Both the position numbers and the translations under genes were made by a program. Shown piece by piece: positions 1 through 7,702 of a DNA stretch of 20,401 bases. The stretch's first letter is position 1. The number at the start of each line of letters is the position of its first letter. Origin of the DNA: QVMP01 sp047974325 (GTDB lineage Bacteria > Bacteroidota > Bacteroidia > Bacteroidales > Dysgonomonadaceae); NCBI GenBank assembly GCA_047974325.1, contig JBKECE010000232.1, positions 1 to 20,401 of the forward strand, given 5' to 3'. The notes below the pieces were generated by a model. That model did no database searches, was not told where the DNA came from, and saw nothing but the letters and a program-made list of their open reading frames with translations.

Positions 1-119
1 CTGTTGCCGATGGCCAATACCCTGATTGTATCCTGTGGAGTTGCTCCATACACACGCCCTGCAAAGGCAGACAGCATGATGACGCCAAAAATGAATAAAC
101 GGATTATTTTTTGTCTCAT
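1..119 (-). CDS. DUF4886 protein (SGNH-hydrolase-like), N-terminal part only
   Basis: The gene runs off the left edge, so only 39 codons and two bases are visible. The ATG at 119 opens a signal peptide (MRQKIIRLFIFGVIMLSAFA) followed by TPQDTIRVLAIGNS. A short charged or polar linker followed by RVLAIGNS, normally continuing FS.DA, is the characteristic start of Bacteroidota DUF4886 proteins. These are predicted SGNH-type esterases whose nucleophilic Ser lies in the GNS block. Here the final S is inferred from AG at the edge plus one unseen base, so AGC/AGT (Ser) or AGA/AGG (Arg) both remain possible. The gene has the same orientation as the upstream glycan-utilization operon but lies 164 bases beyond it. 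It may be the last gene of that operon or have its own promoter. The family call rests on about 12 mature residues. Confidence 0.65.
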   Translation of the reverse strand, partial: MRQKIIRLFIFGVIMLSAFAGRVYGATPQDTIRVLAIGN

Positions 120-283
120 AATTGTTAATATTTAAGTTGAGGTGACCTCTTTTTTGTATTTTCATCAATTTCAATGACAAGTGTTTTTTTTCTGTTATTT
201 TTATTGTGTTTGATGATCACATTTTGTGATTTTGATATTTCTATTTATTGTTATTCTTTCGATTTCTTGTATGTTTCGGATTC

Positions 284-1960
284 TTAAATCGTATTATTCA
301 CATATTGAAGATTGTTTACAGAATGCGCTCGGAGCAACACATCATTGAAAGTTTTGAAAACATTATTTTTGATAATGATATTACTCTCATAGGCTTTGTC
401 CGGATCAATTATATTGAGATGAGGATTCACCCAGATGGATACATGAGGAGCACCTCCGCCATATGTGCCGTCAAGAAATAAATTGTTTTGGATGGTAACA
501 TCATTTACAGCACCCGATTCAAACCAGTGATCCATATCTCCTTCTATCAATATTCCGGTCATTTGTGAAGAAAATGAATTATTCTCTATAACCACTTTCT
601 TTGGTGTACTTACCAAAATACTCCTTGCTCTGTTGTTCCTGATAACATTTTCTTTGAATGTGAGTCTTGGATACCATTCTATATTTTCAAGTCCATCCCC
701 TATGTTAATCATATCTAGAATGGGCATTTCGAATACAAACTTAGAAAATTGACTATTGATTTGCTCTACGCTTTTGATTTGCAGCTTGTTTTTAGGTAGC
801 AGCTTGTCGCCTGAGACAACCTGAATCGTATCTCCATCGGACGCAAATTTAAAGCCAAACTGCTGAGGGTGATTCAACCGTGCGATCACGGTGTATGGGT
901 CTATGATTCTTTCTACTTTGGTGTATGTTCCATGCACATTGCAGGCATCGTCCAGCATATTCTCAAATAAACAATCTTCTATAACCAAATCGCCTTTACA
1001 GTTGCAAAAATGTGTTGCATCGGCAGTCGTAGACAATATTCTTTTTGAATTTTCGCGCAATCTCACATTAACAGATTTGAGATAGATGTTTTCAGTTTTT
1101 TCAGCAACCACACCCATTCCTCCGGCATGGTAAATATTGATATCCGAAAGACTGATATTTTTTGAATCGGACAGATGGAAAGCCGGAGAATGTCTGTTGG
1201 ATCCGAATGAGCCTTTGAAGGTTATGATTGAACCTGTGGGCGGAGTCTCTTTCTCAAACTTCGTTTCCAATCGGAATGTTCTTTCACCTATTTGCATTGC
1301 TTTCATTTTCTTTGTCCACTCATTGGTAATGCTATACAAATCATCGTTTCTGTATAGGACGGCTTTTGTTTTGGGGTCGAAGCATATATTTTCGCCAAGA
1401 TCTGTTTCTTCCCAACCTTCACCCTTTATAATCAGTCTATTGTCAACAAGTTCATAATTACTGAATCCTTCGTTAATTTTAATATCGACTGTAGAATCGT
1501 TTTTATTGCTGCGAATAACACTACCCTCCAAATAAAATGGCACTTCCCAATAAATATTAGCATTACAGATTTTTACGTTTGTTGATCTTTCTACAAGAAA
1601 CGGAATGATCTGTCCATGAAAAATAAATTCCGATCCTTGTGCGTCGATCTCAATGTCTTCAAAATCAATCAGCGGAAAAGCAAAATACCTGAATCCTTTG
1701 TCATGATTCGTCACAGCATGGTATTTACCGAATGCTTGGGTTGGATAGAAATGATAGGTAGACTTTGGAAATACGATTTTCAGCCCTTTTTTATTTTTGT
1801 TTTTGCTGAGTATGTCATATATAAAAGGGGTTAGATCCGATGAATGGTTTTCTATTCCTTCGTCTTGCAAATTGATCACATTTATTGCTTTTGACGTCGA
1901 TGTAGATAACAGCATAGTCAAAAGTAATAGTATCGTTATCGTATACGGAAATTTATTCAT
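284..1960 (-). CDS. GH110 family beta-helix protein, likely alpha-1,3-galactosidase
   Basis: This 558-residue exported protein has a signal peptide at about residues 1-25 (TITILLLLTMLLSTSTSKA) and a right-handed beta-helix. Residues of the GH110 type include the N-terminal FPKSTYHFYP and GSEFIFHGQIIPF, then RHSPAFHLSDSKNISLSDI and HAGGMGV. The putative catalytic region has Asp314 in ADATHF and Asp337-Asp338 in LDDACNVHG. From memory, structurally studied GH110 enzymes use three Asp with this same 23/24-residue spacing and an inverting mechanism. Characterised members remove terminal alpha-1,3-linked galactose from blood-group B or linear alpha-Gal structures. There is no T9SS tail, unlike the three upstream genes. 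The protein stops at VNNTI, inside what should be another beta-helix coil, so it may be slightly truncated. It starts 50 bases after the preceding gene, consistent with one operon. The family is fairly sure and the exact substrate is inferred. Confidence 0.8.
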   Translation of the reverse strand: MNKFPYTITILLLLTMLLSTSTSKAINVINLQDEGIENHSSDLTPFIYDILSKNKNKKGLKIVFPKSTYHFYPTQAFGKYHAVTNHDKGFRYFAFPLIDFEDIEIDAQGSEFIFHGQIIPFLVERSTNVKICNANIYWEVPFYLEGSVIRSNKNDSTVDIKINEGFSNYELVDNRLIIKGEGWEETDLGENICFDPKTKAVLYRNDDLYSITNEWTKKMKAMQIGERTFRLETKFEKETPPTGSIITFKGSFGSNRHSPAFHLSDSKNISLSDINIYHAGGMGVVAEKTENIYLKSVNVRLRENSKRILSTTADATHFCNCKGDLVIEDCLFENMLDDACNVHGTYTKVERIIDPYTVIARLNHPQQFGFKFASDGDTIQVVSGDKLLPKNKLQIKSVEQINSQFSKFVFEMPILDMINIGDGLENIEWYPRLTFKENVIRNNRARSILVSTPKKVVIENNSFSSQMTGILIEGDMDHWFESGAVNDVTIQNNLFLDGTYGGGAPHVSIWVNPHLNIIDPDKAYESNIIIKNNVFKTFNDVLLRAHSVNNLQYVNNTI

Positions 1961-2010
1961 TATCAGTTGTTTGTTTGGTTTTGTTCTTCTATTTAGGAGC
2001 TAAGGGAAGG

Positions 2011-3828
2011 CTAAAATTTGAAAATCTTTTTGTTCATGACTCTGTCGGAAGATTCCACTTTGACGATGTATACTCCTTTGGGCAAAGCGGAAATATCCAA
2101 CGTTTTTTCTTGAACAGACCTGAACAAACATCTGCCATTAATGTCAAATACACTTGTATTGCAAGCTGAAGAATGATTTATGATCAACGATTGTTTTTCG
2201 TGCAGATAGTAAATTTCGGACATGTTGTTGTCTTTAACAGGTTCTATACCTGTTGTTATTCCGGAAAATTCATATGCTCCCGCATCTTTGTGTCCATCAC
2301 TGACATTTGCACCTCTTATGTCTGAGTCTGGAACCACATTTAGACCCTTCACCAGATAGGATGAAACACTTCCACTAAAATTTGCAGCCATGCTACCAGT
2401 CAAAATTTCCAGATAAGGAACACCTAATGTGGGCACTGTAAGTGAAGTGTTCACTTTTTGATAAGTGTTTGATATCCACGATCTGTTTTCAGTGTTTGAT
2501 GAGGTCGATAAATATAGTTCCGGATATTTCACATTGTCATTGTTTACATCAAAACCTCCACCAAGCTGATTGAAAATATTGCCTTGGAAGCGTCTCATCG
2601 TGGAAGGGCTTGAAGGATCGTAACATACGAGTCCGTAGGTAGACACTCCGGCTTCATCGTCGTTCATTATGTTATTTACAAAATAGGCATAGACTGGTTG
2701 TGATTGGAGAAATACACTTTTTGAGTTTGCTCTTGCTGCATTATAGTTTTGAAATAGGGTATTATTGACAAAAAGAATTGTCCCAGCGTAGTCAACACCG
2801 TGATTGTAGATTCCAATTGTATTGGTCAGATCGGAAGTGAGGCGAACATTACCTTTGTTCTGAAACAATACATTGTTTCTCATGCTCAGGTTGAAAACCG
2901 AGGACGTGGCTAACCCGTAAGACGCAGTAGAAAGTACTGAACCTGCTCCATCAGATTCATTTTTGTAGAAAACCGAATTTTCGATTACGATGTCGGTTTG
3001 GGTTGAGCCTAATCTGACGATAATAGCACCACCTTGACCTCCAGACGTTCCGTTGGCAGATCTACTGGAATTTCCTTCAAAATAGCATTCGGAGAGGTTT
3101 ACTTGAACCTTTCCGGATGTAGCTATAGCACCACCGGCTCTGGTTTCATCTGTTCCTATCAATGTGGCAGGATTGGAATTATTTATAAATTGGCAATTGG
3201 TGAGAATGCCTGCTGCATAGGGTACGGACCCTGAATTACTGAAAAACATGATTGCTCCACCCAGATTTGATTGGCAATTAATAAAACTACAATTGTCTGC
3301 AACGACCGAACCACCTCTGACCATGATTGCTCCACCTCCGCCCCAACTGGATGCAAACGTTCCAAGATTGGTGAATGAGACGTTCCTTAAAGTCAAAGTT
3401 ACGGACGAAACAACATCAAACGCTCCTCCGAACTGATCGCTAGATGTCACTAAGGCATTTTTGATGGTCATATTTGAGAACGAAACATTGCTTACAACCT
3501 GAAACATGGAAAAACTGGCTGTAGAAAGTATATATTCGGCATCTGTCATTGTTTGCAGAATCACGTTGTCCCTATTATTACCGACAAGAGAAACACTCTT
3601 ATTCAATACAATTCTTGAAGAAATCAAATAAGTTGCATCTGCCAGATGGATCTCCATACCATCTACCCACATACCCACATTCAAGGTGGCCCATGGTTGA
3701 CTTGAGTCGGTTCCGGCATTGGAATCTGATGCCGAAGCATTGTTAGGATCTACATAAACTATGGTTGCGGCATGCAACACTGAAGTGGATATTGTTATTA
3801 ACAATACCAGATATAATAATCTTTTCAT
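2011..3828 (-). CDS. Beta-helix surface protein with T9SS type A sorting tail (paralog 2)
   Basis: This 605-residue protein has a signal peptide at 1-20 (cleavage after SVLHA) and then the block YVDPNNASASDSNAGT...QPWATL at about 25-49. That block is typical of secreted pectate-lyase-fold proteins in Bacteroidota. The central part, about 70-450, is full of N-N-x-F/L and G-G-A-I-x-x beta-helix turns (for example GGAIMV, GGAIMF, GGAIAT, GGAIIV). Residues 528-605 form a T9SS type A C-terminal sorting domain with the core FDINGRCLF, ISALPKGVYIVKV and a basic end (MNKKIFKF), so export through T9SS and surface attachment or release is expected. No catalytic motif was recognised. It is a clear paralog of the next gene upstream, sharing the WATL block, the INNIMND segment, the DAGAYEF segment before the tail, and overall layout. 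It could be a lyase, a glycosidase or a glycan-binding protein. Confidence 0.85.
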   Translation of the reverse strand: MKRLLYLVLLITISTSVLHAATIVYVDPNNASASDSNAGTDSSQPWATLNVGMWVDGMEIHLADATYLISSRIVLNKSVSLVGNNRDNVILQTMTDAEYILSTASFSMFQVVSNVSFSNMTIKNALVTSSDQFGGAFDVVSSVTLTLRNVSFTNLGTFASSWGGGGAIMVRGGSVVADNCSFINCQSNLGGAIMFFSNSGSVPYAAGILTNCQFINNSNPATLIGTDETRAGGAIATSGKVQVNLSECYFEGNSSRSANGTSGGQGGAIIVRLGSTQTDIVIENSVFYKNESDGAGSVLSTASYGLATSSVFNLSMRNNVLFQNKGNVRLTSDLTNTIGIYNHGVDYAGTILFVNNTLFQNYNAARANSKSVFLQSQPVYAYFVNNIMNDDEAGVSTYGLVCYDPSSPSTMRRFQGNIFNQLGGGFDVNNDNVKYPELYLSTSSNTENRSWISNTYQKVNTSLTVPTLGVPYLEILTGSMAANFSGSVSSYLVKGLNVVPDSDIRGANVSDGHKDAGAYEFSGITTGIEPVKDNNMSEIYYLHEKQSLIINHSSACNTSVFDINGRCLFRSVQEKTLDISALPKGVYIVKVESSDRVMNKKIFKF

Positions 3829-3848
3829 GATGGTTAAGATTAATTTAA

Positions 3849-3885
3849 TCTTCTGTCATAAAGAGGAATCCTTTATGACAGAAGA
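3849..3885 (-). promoter_or_regulatory. Perfect 15-bp stem-loop between operon genes
   Basis: Positions 3849-3863 and 3871-3885 are perfect inverted complements around a 7-base loop (AGGAATC). The stem lies in the 72-base gap between the 617- and 605-residue paralog genes, 15 bases after the stop at 3901. On the minus-strand transcript the stem is followed by a mixed A/T stretch (TTAAATTAATC), not a clean U tract. A partial terminator, or an RNA processing or stability element that sets expression of the two genes apart, is therefore more likely than a full stop. On the other strand the stem is followed by a short T run (AGCTTTTT), but no plus-strand gene is there. Confidence 0.7.
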
Positions 3886-3900
3886 AGCTTTTTATAATAT

Positions 3901-5754
3901 TTATTTTTTTATTATTTTTTGGATAATATCCTTTCCTTCTGTTGTGATTTTCACAATATAAAGTCCAGGTTGCAAAGATGTTGTTGATATAATACTATTT
4001 GGATTTTTTTGTTGATATATACACCTTCCGCTAACATTATATATCGCTACTGATTCTACTGCTGTGTTGATATACAAAAAGTCGGAAAAAATAGTAGGAT
4101 AAATTACATTGGATAAATTGGAATTGACATGAATGCTGGAACCATCTGCTATCATTTCCCATGCACCGGCATCTTTTATGTCTGAATCTATTCCAGTTCC
4201 GTTTATGTCTGCAAGTGGTACAATATTTATTCCATTCAGCAAATATTCATTCACTCCATTATTCAAAGCTACCGATACACTGTCTTGAGACGATGTAAAT
4301 GGAATATAGGGTAAACCTTCTGATGGCACTACCAGATCTGTTTGTAATTGAGAGCGCATTAGTCTCTGACCTGTTTGATTTTTACATTCCGGACACATTT
4401 CGATGGATAGATCAGGGAAATTCACAGAACTAAAAGCTCCGCCTGTTGCATTCAGCACATTTCCTTTGGCCACCATAGTTGTCAATCGGGTGGGGGCTAC
4501 ATCATAACCACCTTCCAATACTAATCCATAGATTCCGGTGACAGGATTTCCGAGTTCATCTTCATTGTCGTTCATTAGGTTATTGATCAGATAATATTTC
4601 ATGTAGTTATCACCCAATGCGATACTTCTTGCATTTGTGGTTTGACCTGTAGATCCTGAATTGTAATTTTTGAAAAGAGTGTTATTAATAAAAACAAAAT
4701 TACCTGTGCCCTGATATGAATTATTCAAAGGCAATGAAATAGTATTATTGTATGCTGTGGTTTGCAAGCAACCTTGGTTTTTCAGAAACACACAGTTGGT
4801 GAAATTGATGTTCATTTCTGTTGCTGCCGAAGAAGATGATTCGGCCTGAGTTGATAGAACTGCACCTGCACCGGCTGTTTTGTTGTCATAGAAAACAGAA
4901 TTGGTAACGGACAAATTCATCACCTTATCTGTACCCCATCTCAGCATGAAAACTCCTCCGGCAGCATTTGTTCCTAATGAAAAATTGCTTTCAAAATAGC
5001 ATTTATCGATATTTACAGTTGGATCGAGACTCAAAACGAAAGCTCCACCGAATCTGTATGTATCATATTCGGTTCCGGACGGATTGCCATTGCCTTTGAA
5101 GGTTGTGTTGGTGATATTGCTTGTAGATCCGGATGCCAGATACATGGCTCCACCCTGAGTGGAATAGCAGTTGGTGAAACTGCAACTGTCCACATTGACT
5201 GTTCCGTTATTCATAATGCCTGCACCCCATGAATTGACTGTTCCTCCATATACTTTGACGTTTTTCACATCCACATGTTTAAGGTTGAGTGTGGCATTAG
5301 CTTCCACTTCAAATGCTCCACCATAGGTGTGTGTGGTGTTCTCTTCCATGTTCAATGTGCCGTCGAAAATAAGGTTTTTGATTGTCGCATTTTGGAATGT
5401 CACATTTGCACCGGTGAGAATTTTGAAAAAACGGTGCGTATTGTAACCAAAGTTGAAATCCATATCGGATTCACCCTGAATGATTACTCCTGTTTTGGAT
5501 TCACCGATCACTTCAATATTTTTGCCGAGAATAGCTCTTGTCACGCCCATCACTGTCATGTCGTATGTTCCGTTAGAAACCATGATTGTGCAATCATCAA
5601 TCCAAGACGAAATATTCAGGGTTGCCCAAGGGTGTTCCGGATCATCTCCCCAATTGCTGTCTGATGCATTGGGATGACTGGGATTCACATAGTATGTTAC
5701 AGCTTGTGCTGATATGGCACACACTAACAATAAAAAGGTGAAAATTTTTTTCAT
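3901..5754 (-). CDS. Beta-helix surface protein with T9SS type A sorting tail (paralog 1)
   Basis: This 617-residue protein has a signal peptide at 1-18 (MKKIFTFLLLVCAISAQA), then YYVNPSHPNASDSNWGDDPE and HPWATL at about 21-46, and a long beta-helix region with repeated GGAF/GGAM turns and N-rich ladders (VTNSVF, FTNCVF, FINNTLF). Residues 539-617 are a T9SS type A sorting domain (IYNVSGRCIYQ, LQPGLYIVKITTEG, final KIIKK). It aligns end to end with the next gene downstream and is the product of an old tandem duplication. A local difference is a CxxC pair (Cys454-Pro-Glu-Cys457) in a loop where the paralog has no cysteines; it could form a disulfide or bind a metal. No catalytic residues were recognised. 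It starts 32 bases after the upstream beta-helix gene. Confidence 0.85.
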   Translation of the reverse strand: MKKIFTFLLLVCAISAQAVTYYVNPSHPNASDSNWGDDPEHPWATLNISSWIDDCTIMVSNGTYDMTVMGVTRAILGKNIEVIGESKTGVIIQGESDMDFNFGYNTHRFFKILTGANVTFQNATIKNLIFDGTLNMEENTTHTYGGAFEVEANATLNLKHVDVKNVKVYGGTVNSWGAGIMNNGTVNVDSCSFTNCYSTQGGAMYLASGSTSNITNTTFKGNGNPSGTEYDTYRFGGAFVLSLDPTVNIDKCYFESNFSLGTNAAGGVFMLRWGTDKVMNLSVTNSVFYDNKTAGAGAVLSTQAESSSSAATEMNINFTNCVFLKNQGCLQTTAYNNTISLPLNNSYQGTGNFVFINNTLFKNYNSGSTGQTTNARSIALGDNYMKYYLINNLMNDNEDELGNPVTGIYGLVLEGGYDVAPTRLTTMVAKGNVLNATGGAFSSVNFPDLSIEMCPECKNQTGQRLMRSQLQTDLVVPSEGLPYIPFTSSQDSVSVALNNGVNEYLLNGINIVPLADINGTGIDSDIKDAGAWEMIADGSSIHVNSNLSNVIYPTIFSDFLYINTAVESVAIYNVSGRCIYQQKNPNSIISTTSLQPGLYIVKITTEGKDIIQKIIKK

Positions 5755-5786
5755 GGTAATTAAATTTTATTTTGTTATAGGTCTTT

Positions 5787-7688
5787 TTATAAAATGATTT
5801 TATGAGAATAAATATTGTCTGATGTTTGTATGGTGAGCAGATACACTCCATTTACCAATCCGGAAAGATTTATTTGCTCTCCGCTGCGTGAAAGTATTTC
5901 CTGATACATCAATTTTCCTTGGAGGGAAAACACCTTAAATCTGGCTGGTACGTTTTGTTTGAATATGATTTTACCATCTGCCACGGATATATAATCAATT
6001 GTGCTATCTATGGCATTCTGATCAATGCCTGAATTGTAGGAAATATTTTTTGTCCAGAAACTTACATTATTGGGAACTCCGTAGGCCTGACCGTGGACAC
6101 GAATTGTGCTATAGTCGGGATTGTAAGTATTGTTTTCGTACGTCAATCCATCGACAGAGGTCACCACCACAGCTGGTTGCGGACAATCGTTAATCGCATT
6201 ATTATGAATGTTTATATTGCTGTATGCACCCGCAGGGGCAATAGACTTGTTGCCACCAATACACATTACACTCAATGCTCCGGCTTTGCCCGATGTGGAA
6301 GAGCGTCCAAACATACAGTTTGTTATCGTATTGTAGCTGATCTCCACATTGCTCGAAAATCCGGCTTCCATCCAATCATATTCAGGCGACAGAACGATTC
6401 CTCCCATCTCACAATCTTCGATGATATTGTTTGAAATAATACCATTTCCGGCTTTTATGAGTATTGCTCTTGATCTGATGTGCCCAACAAGGTTATTCCT
6501 GATCGAAAATCCCGAACCAATCTTGTCTTTATTGTAAAGTACATCTCCGGCTGCCAAATCGGTAGGTATTTCGTTTACCCTGATCTGAAATCCGTTAGTA
6601 TAAGAAGCCCTGTCGGACAATGAAGTATACTTTGAAAGAAAAGCATTAATCTCTGTAGTAGTTGGTGTTGCACTTTTCAGGATTTCTACATTTACAACGC
6701 CTTTTCTTGAACCGTCATAGCTAACCAATTGTATGGAATCGGTAGCGCCTAGGTAAGCACTTGTTCCGGACGAAAGGAAATAGATACTTCTAGTGGAAGC
6801 ATCCACTTTGTAGATGGGATACATGGCTCCGTTGATGGCTATACAATCATCTCCGCCATATGCTATTTCACAACCTTCGATGGTAGGACCTATCTTCGCA
6901 TTCTTGCTATGTATACCATCTGCATTCACAGACCGCAGACGAGCAGACGGACGTTCTGTTTCGTCTTTTTTCAAACTTATTTTGCACGATTGGTAATGAG
7001 AATTGTCTGTTTCATTTTCAAAAAATGCAAAAGTGGAAGCTCCGTACAATGTGACATTCTCGATAGTCATGTTGCTGCACTTGTACATATAGAAGCAATG
7101 ACCAGAGCCTGTTCTGCTAAAAACGACTAAATCTCCTACGGCTTCTAAAGCATCCCACGAATACAGTTTGGAAGCCCGGAATTGATTGTCTGTTCCGGTT
7201 TTTTTTGTTATCGTAAGCCCGGATTCGTAAATTGTAAGAGAATTACGTTTCAATTTCCTTGTTGAAGAATCAAAAAACTGTGTTCTGGTTGCTGCTATAT
7301 CCGTAATAGGATACCCTTCATCAACGGTGAAATCGAACCAGCCTTTAGATGAGTCTACTGCTGTTATTGTGCCTTGTGTGAACAGTAAAGGATCAAAATC
7401 TATTGAAAAATTTTTCACAGTCACATTCGTACAATTATTGAATGTGAAAACATTGCTGGCTTTGTTGCAAATGATTTCAGATCCGTTAAGATCAATTGTA
7501 ACATTATTCAGATCCGAAAAAGTATAATTTCCATGATTCACCGCATCAAACAGATATTTTCCCTTGGGAATGTTGATGGACGAATTTGAAATCTGGGCAT
7601 CAAGCAACGGTTTCAGCAATGGTAGGTCTGCATACGCATTACTTATCCAGATGAAACACAGAATGACCAAGGTTATGATTTTTTTCAT
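5787..7688 (-). CDS. Divergent GH110-like beta-helix protein with T9SS tail
   Basis: The 633-residue protein is best started at the ATG at 7688, which gives a clean signal peptide (MKKIITLVILCFIWISNAYA). A longer reading from a TTG at 7706 would overlap the SusD stop and is not favoured. The beta-helix carries INIPKGKYLF and SEIICNKASNVFTF, then SIDFDP, the same order as in the GH110 gene at 284-1960. The putative catalytic segment is Asp257 in NADGIHS and Asp280-Asp281 in GGDDCIAING, with the same 23/24-residue spacing as in that GH110 protein. The GDDCIAI block also resembles GH28 polygalacturonases, but the GH28 Gly-His-Gly is missing. Residues 564-633 are a T9SS type A sorting domain (FSLQGKLMY, LVNGVYLLTI, SHKIIL). 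The start is 14 bases after the SusD stop, so it is probably transcribed with susC/susD. It is likely a surface glycosidase on an alpha-galactose-type or related substrate. Confidence 0.75.
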   Translation of the reverse strand: MKKIITLVILCFIWISNAYADLPLLKPLLDAQISNSSINIPKGKYLFDAVNHGNYTFSDLNNVTIDLNGSEIICNKASNVFTFNNCTNVTVKNFSIDFDPLLFTQGTITAVDSSKGWFDFTVDEGYPITDIAATRTQFFDSSTRKLKRNSLTIYESGLTITKKTGTDNQFRASKLYSWDALEAVGDLVVFSRTGSGHCFYMYKCSNMTIENVTLYGASTFAFFENETDNSHYQSCKISLKKDETERPSARLRSVNADGIHSKNAKIGPTIEGCEIAYGGDDCIAINGAMYPIYKVDASTRSIYFLSSGTSAYLGATDSIQLVSYDGSRKGVVNVEILKSATPTTTEINAFLSKYTSLSDRASYTNGFQIRVNEIPTDLAAGDVLYNKDKIGSGFSIRNNLVGHIRSRAILIKAGNGIISNNIIEDCEMGGIVLSPEYDWMEAGFSSNVEISYNTITNCMFGRSSTSGKAGALSVMCIGGNKSIAPAGAYSNINIHNNAINDCPQPAVVVTSVDGLTYENNTYNPDYSTIRVHGQAYGVPNNVSFWTKNISYNSGIDQNAIDSTIDYISVADGKIIFKQNVPARFKVFSLQGKLMYQEILSRSGEQINLSGLVNGVYLLTIQTSDNIYSHKIIL

Positions 7689-7702
7689 ATCAACTATTTT
7701 TT

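Noticed and set aside
216..230. Small hairpin (ATCACA / TGTGAT) downstream of the GH110 gene as a terminator
   Set aside because: The stem is only 6 bp with a 3-base loop, and on the minus strand it is not followed by a T run.
6700..6920. Calling the 633-residue beta-helix protein a GH28 polygalacturonase because of GDDCIAI
   Set aside because: The GH28 Gly-His-Gly is missing and the Asp spacing (23/24) matches the neighbouring GH110 protein; in GH28 I recall about 21/22.
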